This document shows, one piece after another, positions 13,456 through 21,192 of a DNA stretch of 35,482 bases. The translations under genes and the position numbers were made by a program. The DNA is from Dichelobacter nodosus (GTDB lineage Bacteria; Pseudomonadota; Gammaproteobacteria; Cardiobacteriales; Cardiobacteriaceae), in the NCBI RefSeq assembly GCF_001263335.1, contig NZ_LGVW01000005.1, positions 1-35,482 of the forward strand. The letters are read 5' to 3'. Within the stretch, counting starts at the first letter, position 1; every line of letters starts with the position of its first letter. The notes under the pieces were generated by a model that worked only from the letters and a program-made list of their open reading frames with translations, did no database searches and was not told the origin of the DNA.

Positions 13456-14124
13456 ATGACAACAGAAACTATTATCAAAACTGAGAAAGATTTTTCTAAA
13501 TTTAAAGTAGTTATAACTGACGACCACGGCGCTTATCTTTACATGTCTGGCGAGGAAGATAATCGGAAAGTATGCGCGGGCAATATTAGCTATGCGATTG
13601 AGCACGAAGATAACGGTGAAATTATACGCTCGCCGTTCGATGTCACGACACGTGAAGTCACTTACTGGTCTTTCAGTAACTGCCGCGAGGGGACATATTA
13701 CGATATAACATTTGAAGATGATTTTATGCGCAAATTTTTCGGCGACGACTACAAACACGACGAAAGCACATTTCCTATACGGGACTCTTTTGAGAAGTTC
13801 GTATTAGTCGAGGTCTTCAGATTAGGTCGGGCGACTGCAAAAGAATTATATCGCTGCATTATCGAATCAGCGACAAATGATAGACCAGACGCGCGTCACG
13901 AGGAATACAGCAAACGGGTTAGAGCCGTGTCTTTGTCGCCGGAAGTTTTCGGCAAGCTGTTCAGCGACATAGCCGGCGAGGCGGCGAAGAGGGCATTTAA
14001 TGTTATTGAAGACGTAATAGATAAAGAAAGACGTATCAATTCATGGTATTTAAATTATGACTACGTCGCTATGCTTTCGCAATTCCATAAAATACTAGCA
14101 AATTACATGGAACGCAATACATAA
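13456..14124 (+). CDS. Unknown phage protein (MTTET-start gene 1)
   Basis: A 222-residue acidic product beginning MTTETIIKTEKDFSKF. The N-terminal half appears beta-rich with an acidic loop (HDGAYL-like turns, GEEDNRK), and the second half is helical (about 110-220, FVLVEVFRLGRATAKELY). No domain is recognised. AAGGGAAAG precedes the ATG. The start region, including ribosome site and first five codons, matches the next large gene (14276), as if the two had shared or exchanged 5' ends. A strong terminator follows at 14146, so it ends this transcription unit. Confidence 0.7.
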   Translation: MTTETIIKTEKDFSKFKVVITDDHGAYLYMSGEEDNRKVCAGNISYAIEHEDNGEIIRSPFDVTTREVTYWSFSNCREGTYYDITFEDDFMRKFFGDDYKHDESTFPIRDSFEKFVLVEVFRLGRATAKELYRCIIESATNDRPDARHEEYSKRVRAVSLSPEVFGKLFSDIAGEAAKRAFNVIEDVIDKERRINSWYLNYDYVAMLSQFHKILANYMERNT

Positions 14125-14145
14125 CCATCGCAAGCAAAGAACACG

Positions 14146-14169
14146 AGCCAGCCACGCGCTGGCTTTTTT
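14146..14169 (+). terminator. Terminator after the recombination genes
   Basis: AGCCAGC (14146-14152) and GCTGGCT (14158-14164) with a 5-nt loop, then six T ending at 14169. Confidence 0.85.
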
Positions 14170-14207
14170 GCGCCGTGAATTTTAGTAATAAAAACTTTTA
14201 AAAAGCG

Positions 14208-14235
14208 TTGACATTTTAAACATAATGTTTAAAAT
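14208..14235 (+). promoter_or_regulatory. Promoter with palindromic operator, copy B
   Basis: TTGACA (14208-14213) and TAAAAT (14230-14235), spacer 16. The palindrome spans 14214-14234 with perfect eight-base arms (TTTTAAAC/GTTTAAAA) around ATAAT, and its core matches copy A at 16 of 17 positions. It lies 41 bases before the gene at 14276. Confidence 0.65.
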
Positions 14236-14275
14236 ACGCACATCAAAACAAAAACGCAAAAAAAGGAAAAGCAAA

Positions 14276-15370
14276 ATGACAACAGAAACAGTTAAAAAAA
14301 CATACAAAATTGAAGACATCAAATTAGAAGCTAAACAGTACTATAGACGCGGCTATATCAAAATTGATACGCGCTCAAACGACGCGCCGAAAATTTCGAG
14401 CTTTGTGCAATTAATAAGCGTTTATTTTGCAGGCGACAGAGAATTAACAGTAATCGTTGAGTACGACGGCGACAGTGTTTTTATTAAACGGCAGGAAGAT
14501 GAGAACGTAATCAGGCATAAAATGAGCACCGCCGCGGAAGCTGAAGAATTAATCGCGATGGTTAAACAGCTCGCCATTGACACATCAAACGACATATTAA
14601 ATGAAGAACTTAGCTACCACGCTTCACATGCATTAGTCCGAATTATAGAAGGCTTCGATGAGACAACATACGTAACAGCGATTAAATTGCTCATCGCCGC
14701 GATGCCGCTCGTAACAGAAGTTTACGATTTTATGCAATCTGATGAATCTTTGCGAAGTTTCTACGATAGCGACGTTGAAGAAATGGTTGATAGCGGAAAA
14801 ATTGATTTGGAAAATGTACGAGAATTCATTAGAGTGAAAGCAGGCGAGCTTGGCTTAGAACTCTATGATTTAGATGATGATGACGTATTACTTAAAGTTA
14901 TAAGAGACGTGCTATGTGCAATACGAGACTGTGAAGATGATTATAATTTGCGTAGCCGTTATAACTCATATTTTTATTCATTGACGTATGAAGAACGTCG
15001 TGAAGCGTATAGAAAAAAAGTGATTAAAGAAACGGCGGAGCGGCGTCAAACAGCGAAACTGCTGGGTTTAACAGCGCTTAAAGGCACATTGAAGCAAAAA
15101 AAATGGGCGGAAGATATTCGTCGGAAATTTTTAGAAAACGCAAGCGCTGATGAGGACGTCTATTTATTTTTGAAATCTGCATCATGTGCGCAACATTCAA
15201 AATTTTGGATTGAAACGCGAGACATATCAACTGCAGTAAAAGAGCAAGCAATAAAAACGCTCATTGTTGCGACACGAAAAGCAAATGAAATCGGTGAGGG
15301 TAACGAAGGCTACGACGAGCAAGTAAAAATTCGCCAGGCAGCGATTGATAAATTAGGCGTAGAGATTTAA
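14276..15370 (+). CDS. Unknown phage protein with KQxxWAExIR C-terminal motif
   Basis: A 364-residue acidic product beginning MTTETVKKTYKIEDIKLEAK. Residues 1-80 look beta-rich and 90-250 helical with acidic runs (YDLDDDDVLL). The C-terminal part has LKGTLKQKKWAEDIRRKFLE, then KFWIETRDIS, a motif pair that I recall from many phage and plasmid proteins of unknown function. I start at ATG 14276, which has AAGGAAAAG upstream, rather than the in-frame ATG at 14225 that overlaps the promoter. It has its own promoter and terminator, so it can be expressed alone or as a first gene. Confidence 0.72.
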   Translation: MTTETVKKTYKIEDIKLEAKQYYRRGYIKIDTRSNDAPKISSFVQLISVYFAGDRELTVIVEYDGDSVFIKRQEDENVIRHKMSTAAEAEELIAMVKQLAIDTSNDILNEELSYHASHALVRIIEGFDETTYVTAIKLLIAAMPLVTEVYDFMQSDESLRSFYDSDVEEMVDSGKIDLENVREFIRVKAGELGLELYDLDDDDVLLKVIRDVLCAIRDCEDDYNLRSRYNSYFYSLTYEERREAYRKKVIKETAERRQTAKLLGLTALKGTLKQKKWAEDIRRKFLENASADEDVYLFLKSASCAQHSKFWIETRDISTAVKEQAIKTLIVATRKANEIGEGNEGYDEQVKIRQAAIDKLGVEI

Positions 15371-15378
15371 GAATGACT

Positions 15379-15401
15379 AAAGCCGCCTGTGCGGCGGCTT
15401 T
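15379..15401 (+). terminator. Hairpin, weak terminator
   Basis: AAAGCCGCC (15379-15387) and GGCGGCTTT (15393-15401) form a perfect 9-bp stem, but only three T follow. It may attenuate rather than stop transcription into the helicase gene. Confidence 0.5.
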
Positions 15402-15418
15402 ATAACAATGGTGACGGA

Positions 15419-17032
15419 ATGAATTTACGAAGCTATCAGCAGTCAATCTTTGACAAAGTAATTAATTCAAGCGATGACGATTTAGTTCAATTAGACACTG
15501 GCGCCGGCAAAACGCCAATAATTGCGAAGCTCGCAGAATATTATGAGCACGCCGCGATTATTTGCCATCGCAATATCTTAATAAAACAAGCGAGCGAAAA
15601 GCTCGCAATGTGCGGATTAGAGCACCGCATCATCGGCGCGAATAGTACTAAAAAAATATGCGCACGAAACAACGTTGCAAAAGTAGGCAGGCATTTTATT
15701 AATCCGGCGGCGAGCATTTATCTTGTATCGATTGATACGATTAACAGCAGAATAAAGCGCGGCGGCAAAGGGTTAGATGACAACACAAAGATAATATTAA
15801 TTGATGAAGCGCACCACGTCGCTGAGGATAACAAATGGTTTTATATCGCTGACAGTTTAAATGTGCGTTGCGTTGGTTTTACCGCGACGCCGTGCCGCGG
15901 CGACGGGCAGCCGATGCTCAAACAGTACGGCGGTTTTTTTGACAAAATCATACAGGCAGAAGGGTATGAGGAAAATGGTACTGAACGATTAATTGCCGAG
16001 GGATATTTAGCGCAATATCGATGCATCTATTACAAAATAGAAGACCGTGAAGTGATTTATGATAATGGCGTTGACATAGAAATATGGGTCGGCGACGCTG
16101 ACATAGAAGCAGGAGACCGCGGCGCCGAAATAATCGACGTCGCGCGGAAATATTGCAAGAAAAAACAAACAATACTTATTGAGCCGAGAATTGATAACGC
16201 AATTTATTCAGTAGATGAGCTCGCAAAAGCAGGATATTCTTCCGCGGTTATTCATAGCAAAATGCCGCAGTACGATATCGAAAAAATATTAGATGAATTT
16301 GATAATAAGAACGTTCAAATTTTAGTCGCGGTTGATATGATTAATGAAGGTTTCGACGTGCCAGATGCTGACGTACTGATTATTAACAGAAAAGTAAATA
16401 GTTTCGGGCTATATCGTCAGCTGTGTGGGCGTGTGCTTAGACCGCGCGAAAATAAGCAAGCGCTGATTATTGACGTTTGCGGTCACGCCGTCGCTCAGCA
16501 CGGCTTGCCATCTGACAATGTTGATTGGAATAAAAAACAGGGCGAAATCCGCCGCCGCGATTTAACTATTTGCTGCTATTGCGACACATTTTTCAAAGCA
16601 ACGTTGACGCATTGCCCGTATTGTGGTGAATTCAATGATTTATCAATGCGGCACGAGGGGCGCGGCGAGGGTATCGAACTATTTTTTTACACTGCGAAAG
16701 AGGTTGAGCTCGAGCGCAAAAAAATCGCAGCGCGAGAGCAACAGAAATTAATAGAAGAACAAGAGCGCAAAGAAGCAGAACGCGCGCGTAAAGAATACTT
16801 TAATTTTTCACCAAAATTTGATGACTCGCTTGTAGGCAGGCGCTGCGCGCAATTGTATTGTTTGTTGCAAACAGAACTACGCAAGCAACTAACACCGGAA
16901 CAATATAATAACTTTTATAAAAATAATGATTATGTTTTGCAAAGCGAGAGCTTTTATATAAAAAGCATGCCGCGCAATTTTGAAAATAATCCGGCTGCGG
17001 TTGCCGCGAAAATATACGGGGCACATAAATGA
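15419..17032 (+). CDS. SF2 (DEAH-type) helicase with zinc-finger and coiled-coil tail
   Basis: A 537-residue ATP-dependent DNA or RNA helicase. N-terminal RecA-like domain: RSYQQSIFDKV Q-like motif, Walker A DTGAGKTP near residue 27, DEAHH near 131, FTATPCRGDG near 154. Second RecA-like domain: VAVDMINEGFDVPDADVLI, and motif VI QLCGRVLRPRE near 334. A four-Cys finger (CCYC, CPYC at about 385-405) and a Glu/Arg-rich coil follow, then a helical end. I start at ATG 15419, where GGTGACGG precedes it. Its stop overlaps the methyltransferase start in ATGA. Phages often pair such a helicase with replication or modification genes, and the substrate is unknown. Confidence 0.9.
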   Translation: MNLRSYQQSIFDKVINSSDDDLVQLDTGAGKTPIIAKLAEYYEHAAIICHRNILIKQASEKLAMCGLEHRIIGANSTKKICARNNVAKVGRHFINPAASIYLVSIDTINSRIKRGGKGLDDNTKIILIDEAHHVAEDNKWFYIADSLNVRCVGFTATPCRGDGQPMLKQYGGFFDKIIQAEGYEENGTERLIAEGYLAQYRCIYYKIEDREVIYDNGVDIEIWVGDADIEAGDRGAEIIDVARKYCKKKQTILIEPRIDNAIYSVDELAKAGYSSAVIHSKMPQYDIEKILDEFDNKNVQILVAVDMINEGFDVPDADVLIINRKVNSFGLYRQLCGRVLRPRENKQALIIDVCGHAVAQHGLPSDNVDWNKKQGEIRRRDLTICCYCDTFFKATLTHCPYCGEFNDLSMRHEGRGEGIELFFYTAKEVELERKKIAAREQQKLIEEQERKEAERARKEYFNFSPKFDDSLVGRRCAQLYCLLQTELRKQLTPEQYNNFYKNNDYVLQSESFYIKSMPRNFENNPAAVAAKIYGAHK

Positions 17033-17643
17033 TAACATTAATCAATGATAAATCAGAAAACCGCGGCGGCAGCTTTGAGATGATTTTCACTGACCCGCCG
17101 TTTGATATGGGCGCAGGCAAGTTGCATAAAATTTTAAGCAACTATCAGTTTGAGCATCTAGTGTTAATAGCATCAATGCGTCAAGTGTTAGAACTTTATC
17201 CAAAATTAGATATGGATTTTTGTTTTGATTTAGTCGCAAATAGAAGTAAACCGAAAGAATCAAGAAGCTATGCGATGCCGCATTATCTACATAACAACAT
17301 TTTTTATTTTAAAAAACACGGCGTTAAATCAGCGTTTGATAGACGACTAGTTGCGCGCGCGGATCAATATAGCGACACTAAAACGCATTATTATCCGACG
17401 TTTTTTGATGCGCCGAAACGCGATATTGTTTACAGATATCAGAAAAATCAGCAAATGATTGATGACATCATCGGCGCGTTCAATGTATCAACAGTTTGCG
17501 ATATGTTTGCCGGCAGCGGAACAACGGGCTTAGCATGCGTTAAGCATGAAAAAGACTGCACGTTAATCGAAGCAGAAACAGAACCATTTAATATTATGAA
17601 GCAGCAACTTGATTTTTTGCAGGTAAAATATGAAGTACTTTAA
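17029..17643 (+). CDS. Beta-class DNA methyltransferase (N4-cytosine or N6-adenine)
   Basis: The 204-residue product has the permuted motif order of the beta class: the catalytic motif TDPPFDMGAG at about residues 20-29 comes first, and the AdoMet-binding motif DMFAGSGTTGLACV near 158-171 comes last. The target-recognition region between them is short. No restriction enzyme gene is adjacent, so it is likely an orphan phage enzyme that protects DNA or controls genes. It is translationally coupled to the helicase upstream (four-base overlap). The next gene overlaps its end by 14 bases. I cannot tell the methylated base or site from the sequence. Confidence 0.88.
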   Translation: MITLINDKSENRGGSFEMIFTDPPFDMGAGKLHKILSNYQFEHLVLIASMRQVLELYPKLDMDFCFDLVANRSKPKESRSYAMPHYLHNNIFYFKKHGVKSAFDRRLVARADQYSDTKTHYYPTFFDAPKRDIVYRYQKNQQMIDDIIGAFNVSTVCDMFAGSGTTGLACVKHEKDCTLIEAETEPFNIMKQQLDFLQVKYEVL

Positions 17644-18064
17644 GCACGTTACGGTAAACACCGGTCATACTTACATCAGCACGCGCGATGAAGTCAGAGA
17701 TAGCGTCATCGAAACAATGATTGATTGGTTTGAGCGCATGCAAAACGGTGAAACTATTAATATTTATGATGATTACTCGTGCTATCTGATAAAAAGCTAT
17801 AACAAAATGGCTGACTTTATGATAAGTATGCGGAAAAGAGGTGCAGTATATTCTGATAACGTTATTCGTTTTACAGTTTGCTTACATAGCCGAACTGCGA
17901 AAGAATGTTGGTCGATAGTTGGTGGCGAAGGTGCTCCGCCGGAGAACCCGTTTATCGCAGTTTTAATAATTAATCCGCTGCTTGTCGATATTGACCTCGC
18001 CGATTTTGAACGCTGTCTCGCGTGGGGCTTTTACGAAGCAATGCAGCGAAAAAAAATGCAATAA
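17630..18064 (+). CDS. Unknown protein, last gene of the rightward unit
   Basis: A 144-residue product (MKYFKHVTVNTGHTYISTRD..., NPFIAVLIINPLLVDIDLADF) of probable alpha/beta type. No family is recognised. It overlaps the methyltransferase by 14 bases and ends 14 bases before the convergent late operon, with no clear terminator between. Possibly a helper of the methyltransferase, by place only. Confidence 0.65.
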   Translation: MKYFKHVTVNTGHTYISTRDEVRDSVIETMIDWFERMQNGETINIYDDYSCYLIKSYNKMADFMISMRKRGAVYSDNVIRFTVCLHSRTAKECWSIVGGEGAPPENPFIAVLIINPLLVDIDLADFERCLAWGFYEAMQRKKMQ

Positions 18065-18078
18065 AATACATTAAATAA

Positions 18079-18306
18079 TTACACGGGAATACCCGTCCAA
18101 GCAACCGCCGGCGCTTGTCCGATGATGCGCTTCGTATAATCATCATAATAAACATGCTGACCGACTTGCGTCGTGCCGGTGATAACAACAATTAACCCCG
18201 CCGGCGTTTCTGCAACCCACGCATCAGCGCCTTTTTGCGCGATAACTCGCGCTGCTTGTTGTTTTTTCGGCGCAATTAAATCATTGAACTGCTTTAAAAT
18301 ATCCAC
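18079..18306 (-). CDS. Small protein at the end of the late operon
   Basis: A 75-residue product with a GTG start and AGGTG upstream: MDILKQFNDLIAPKKQQAAR..., AETPAGLIVVITGTTQVG, VYYDDYTKRIIGQAP. The second half looks like a small beta-rich domain. It lies eight bases after the tail-tip gene and is the last late gene. The function is unknown, possibly a tail or assembly accessory. Confidence 0.65.
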   Translation of the reverse strand: MDILKQFNDLIAPKKQQAARVIAQKGADAWVAETPAGLIVVITGTTQVGQHVYYDDYTKRIIGQAPAVAWTGIPV

Positions 18307-18314
18307 GGAAACAC

Positions 18315-19991
18315 CTAAAAATCGAGATAACGGTCAACATCTAAAGTTTGCGTCACCACCGGCGCGTCATTTTCAAGAGAAACGGTAAGCGTAACGCTTT
18401 TTACCACGCCTTGAAATTGCTCGCCGTTTTCATTGAATGCCCACACATCGCCAAGTTCGGCGCGCGGCAATTGATATTTATCGGCAACCGGCAAGGTCAC
18501 CGTTTCGGTTTTATGAATACCGGTTTCGGATAAAGCATGAATGCCGGCGGCACGCGCGACCGCCTCTTCAGTATATAACACATGATTTAAAACCGCGGCT
18601 TCCGGAATTTGATTACTGGCTTCACGATAGACTAAAAAACCGCGCGCACTGATGCCGCTGCCGACAACGCGCACGGCATTGGCGCGTACTTTAATCGTTC
18701 TGCGACCGCTGATGCTGTAAATTAATGAAGCAGGAACGGTATGTTTGGGCGGCACATTTTCCCATGCCGCCTTTTGCCAAATCGGTTTGACGCTTAATTC
18801 CTGTAAATACGGGTGACTGCTGACAAAAGCGCCGGCGGCTGATGCAATATCGGCAATAACAGCAATCGGCGTTTGCCCGTTAACCGCATAGTGATTGCCT
18901 TGAATTAACCAATCAACGCATTCCCACGCCGCAATTGCATAAGGTAATAAATACAATTGTTCATCGGCGATTTGTCGCGCATAACGCGCTTCTTGATAAA
19001 TCATGTGTTTGCCGGCGGCATAATCGGCGCCGAGTCTCGCAGTAATACTGCGCCCTGTAATCGTATATGAATTGCCGATAAAGCGGCGATTATCGCTGTA
19101 ATCTTCAGCAATCACATCAAAGCGTTCACGATTGATAAAAATAGACACCACCGCTTCATCGCCTTTTTTGCGCCCATCAATATTCAAACGGGCAAAATCA
19201 TCGGCGCTGATATCAAAACTGGCTTGCCAACAAAACGCGCTGATATCCGTTTGCAGGCGCAGCGATAATAAATGCAGCGGTTCATTTTCAAAAGTAGCGT
19301 TAATTGTGTTATGAATCATATAAGTTTTAAGGTCAGGAATAATGAACGGGAACAGCGGTTTATCCCAGCAGGCAAACGGCAGCGGTAAAACGTCGGTGTC
19401 ACTGATGAGCGGTTGTTGCCAAAAATGCAGCGGCAATTGTGATGCCGGCGGCAGCAGGCGACAAAAATCGCGCGCTTCTTCCGGCGGCGGTGGTGGCGGC
19501 AGTGGTACGGGGAAAAACAAACAAGGCGGACGCACGGCTTTTTGATAACGTACACCGCGGCAATTTTTGAGCGAATAACCGGCAAATTCTGATGCACTGC
19601 AATTGCGCAAAAATATCATCGTGCTGCTGCGCGCGGCAATGCAGTTTTTAAATGCTGCCGGCGGCAGTATCGGCGTAGCAATACAATTTTTTAATGAGAT
19701 GCCGTCAGGGAATGCAGCGGTAAAACAGTTTTTCAGCGACGGGAAAAACGCGAATAAAACCGGCTGGCATCGTTTAACCGGTGCGGCTAATTGCGTTTTA
19801 TCGCTGGCGCAGGACGCGATGCGTAAAAATGGCGTGACTTGATAAGAATAACAGCGCGCAATCGTGACGGGTGAATGATGTCGCACCGGCGCGCAATGTA
19901 CCGCCGGCGCTGGTTTTGCATGATGCGTTGCGCAGTGTTTTACGTTGACCGCGCCGCTGTTTCGCGCACTAAAGCAACTGCTGATTATCAT
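18315..19991 (-). CDS. Tail-tip protein with N-terminal 14-residue Cys repeats
   Basis: A 558-residue protein in three parts. Residues 6-157 hold twelve Cys at spacings of 14,13,14,14,14,14,14,14,14,13,13, several in the phrase LKNC or FKNC. A proline-rich spacer (about 160-200, PVPLPPPPPPEE) follows. Residues about 225-558 form a tail-hub-like domain: NEPLHLLSLRLQTDISAFCW, VSIFINRERFDVIAEDYSD, ITGRSITARLGADYA. This last part resembles the hub or tail-tip proteins of Mu-like siphophages, so it probably sits at the tail end near the host surface. Its ATG overlaps the upstream stop (ATGA), so I keep the repeats as part of the gene. Confidence 0.75.
   Translation of the reverse strand: MIISSCFSARNSGAVNVKHCATHHAKPAPAVHCAPVRHHSPVTIARCYSYQVTPFLRIASCASDKTQLAAPVKRCQPVLFAFFPSLKNCFTAAFPDGISLKNCIATPILPPAAFKNCIAARSSTMIFLRNCSASEFAGYSLKNCRGVRYQKAVRPPCLFFPVPLPPPPPPEEARDFCRLLPPASQLPLHFWQQPLISDTDVLPLPFACWDKPLFPFIIPDLKTYMIHNTINATFENEPLHLLSLRLQTDISAFCWQASFDISADDFARLNIDGRKKGDEAVVSIFINRERFDVIAEDYSDNRRFIGNSYTITGRSITARLGADYAAGKHMIYQEARYARQIADEQLYLLPYAIAAWECVDWLIQGNHYAVNGQTPIAVIADIASAAGAFVSSHPYLQELSVKPIWQKAAWENVPPKHTVPASLIYSISGRRTIKVRANAVRVVGSGISARGFLVYREASNQIPEAAVLNHVLYTEEAVARAAGIHALSETGIHKTETVTLPVADKYQLPRAELGDVWAFNENGEQFQGVVKSVTLTVSLENDAPVVTQTLDVDRYLDF
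19521..19976 (-). repeat. Region encoding eleven 13-14-residue repeats ending in Cys
   Basis: Each unit ends [KR]-x-C or close to it, for example SLKNC, AFKNC, FLRNC, PVKRC. Between the Cys the residues vary, with a hydrophobic centre. The DNA is not an obvious simple repeat, so the units have diverged while period and Cys were kept. A solenoid with a ladder of Cys, disulphide-linked or metal-binding, would fit. Confidence 0.75.
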
Positions 19992-20323
19992 ACTTGTTCA
20001 TCGTATGCTTTTAAAAAATCGTATTGCTCGCGTAAAGTAATGTTGTTTACCGGCGTTATGTAATCCCAAACTGGCGGACGCAAGCTTGAGCGTTTGAAAC
20101 GGTCGCGCGCAAAGAGCGTATAACATTTATCAGCCGGCAAACAAGTAAAACAATAATGCCCGTTTTGGTTTGAGTACGTTTGCGCGACAATCTGCAGCGT
20201 TTTGCTGTCTAACAAAAAAACAGGTTGCACAGCCGGCATATGCGCAACAGTCACAATACCGCCGAGCGTGCCGCCGATGAACCCAGTGTCGTGCGGAATA
20301 TAATGTTTATCCGATAAAATCAT
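19988..20323 (-). CDS. Tail protein with carboxypeptidase-regulatory-like (Ig-like) fold
   Basis: A 111-residue product from MILSDKHYIPHDTGFIGGTL. Its second half carries the pattern of small Ig-like or CarboxypepD_reg domains: PVFLLDSKTLQIVAQTYSN, then NGHYCFTCLPADKCYTLFAR. These decorate phage tail tips. I start at ATG 20323, two bases after the upstream stop, although its ribosome site is weak. In-frame ATGs at 20353 and 20413 would overlap the upstream gene by 29-89 bases. Its stop overlaps the start of the repeat-bearing tail-tip gene. Function is inferred from neighbours. Confidence 0.65.
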   Translation of the reverse strand: MILSDKHYIPHDTGFIGGTLGGIVTVAHMPAVQPVFLLDSKTLQIVAQTYSNQNGHYCFTCLPADKCYTLFARDRFKRSSLRPPVWDYITPVNNITLREQYDFLKAYDEQV

Positions 20324-20324
20324 G

Positions 20325-21191
20325 TTAGTAATACCAAAAATCAGTACGTACATAAAGCTGTTCGTGACATCGCTCTCTGCCGGAACTTGCGTGCACAATG
20401 AATTGCGCGTCATCGTGTTTTACGGTGTCATAACTGTTTGCTGCATGCGTATTTGACGATAAATAAACGCCGGCGATTAAATAAACGCTTTCGCTATCAG
20501 CAACATAAAGCGGTGCGAGATGCGTTTCTACGGTCTCTAAACCAGCGCCCAGCGCACACGAAGCATAAACGTTGCGCACAACAAAATTATTGTTTTGGTC
20601 AACGCGCGCTAAACAGCCGGCAATATGCGTACTCGTATCAAAAGTGGGCGGACGTATACCGTAAATATCTGAATCAGACCAGCTGCCGCCGGTGTGGTGT
20701 AAATAAACGGCGCGCTCGCCTTTTGCATTTTTGCTGCTGTCGCCGCAGACGCAAAAGCTGCCTTTGTTGATGGCGTCGGTATAACCGCAAACCGCAAAAA
20801 AAACAAAACCACGGCTGCTGCCAACCAATAACCACTCGCCCGTGCGGTTTTTATTTGAATATTTATAAGGTGTTTGCGGCGCGCACATGATGCGCCCGTC
20901 ATTAATCCCCGTCATGTCAAGATAAATTTGTAATCTGGCTGAGGCGCCGTTGTCATCGCTGGCGCGTAAAAACCACTGCGGTTCTAAACCGCGCGGTTTT
21001 GGGCAGAATACTTTCACGTGCTCATCTTCAAAAGCAAGTGAAAACCCAAGCGGTTTTTGCTTGCCGTAACCAGTGACTAAACAGGCTTTTAAAATCGTTA
21101 AAAGCGAATCGGGATTACCATTCAGCGGCGGTGCATCTTCATCATCAAAACGATAAACGTTCACCGGTTCTGTTCGATAGTATTGATTCAT
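20325..21191 (-). CDS. Tail-tip associated structural protein
   Basis: A 288-residue product from MNQYYRTEPVNVYRFDDEDA. Near the start, LLTILKACLVTGYGKQKPLGFSLAFED matches by memory a conserved opening of tail-region proteins in Mu-like siphophages. The rest is beta-rich with several Cys and Gly (GSFCVCGDSSKN). I start at ATG 21191, two bases after the large tail gene's stop and seven from GGAG. A start at 21365 would lie inside that gene. It is probably part of the tail tip; receptor binding is possible but not shown. Confidence 0.7.
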   Translation of the reverse strand: MNQYYRTEPVNVYRFDDEDAPPLNGNPDSLLTILKACLVTGYGKQKPLGFSLAFEDEHVKVFCPKPRGLEPQWFLRASDDNGASARLQIYLDMTGINDGRIMCAPQTPYKYSNKNRTGEWLLVGSSRGFVFFAVCGYTDAINKGSFCVCGDSSKNAKGERAVYLHHTGGSWSDSDIYGIRPPTFDTSTHIAGCLARVDQNNNFVVRNVYASCALGAGLETVETHLAPLYVADSESVYLIAGVYLSSNTHAANSYDTVKHDDAQFIVHASSGRERCHEQLYVRTDFWYY

Positions 21192-21192
21192 C

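Noticed and set aside
18065-18078. Searched for a terminator between the convergent early and late units.
   Set aside because: The 14-base gap holds no hairpin; transcripts may overlap or end inside genes.
19342-19545. Gly-rich plus-strand frame (repeated GGGG) in the tail-tip gene.
   Set aside because: It is the complement of the proline-rich spacer of the real protein.
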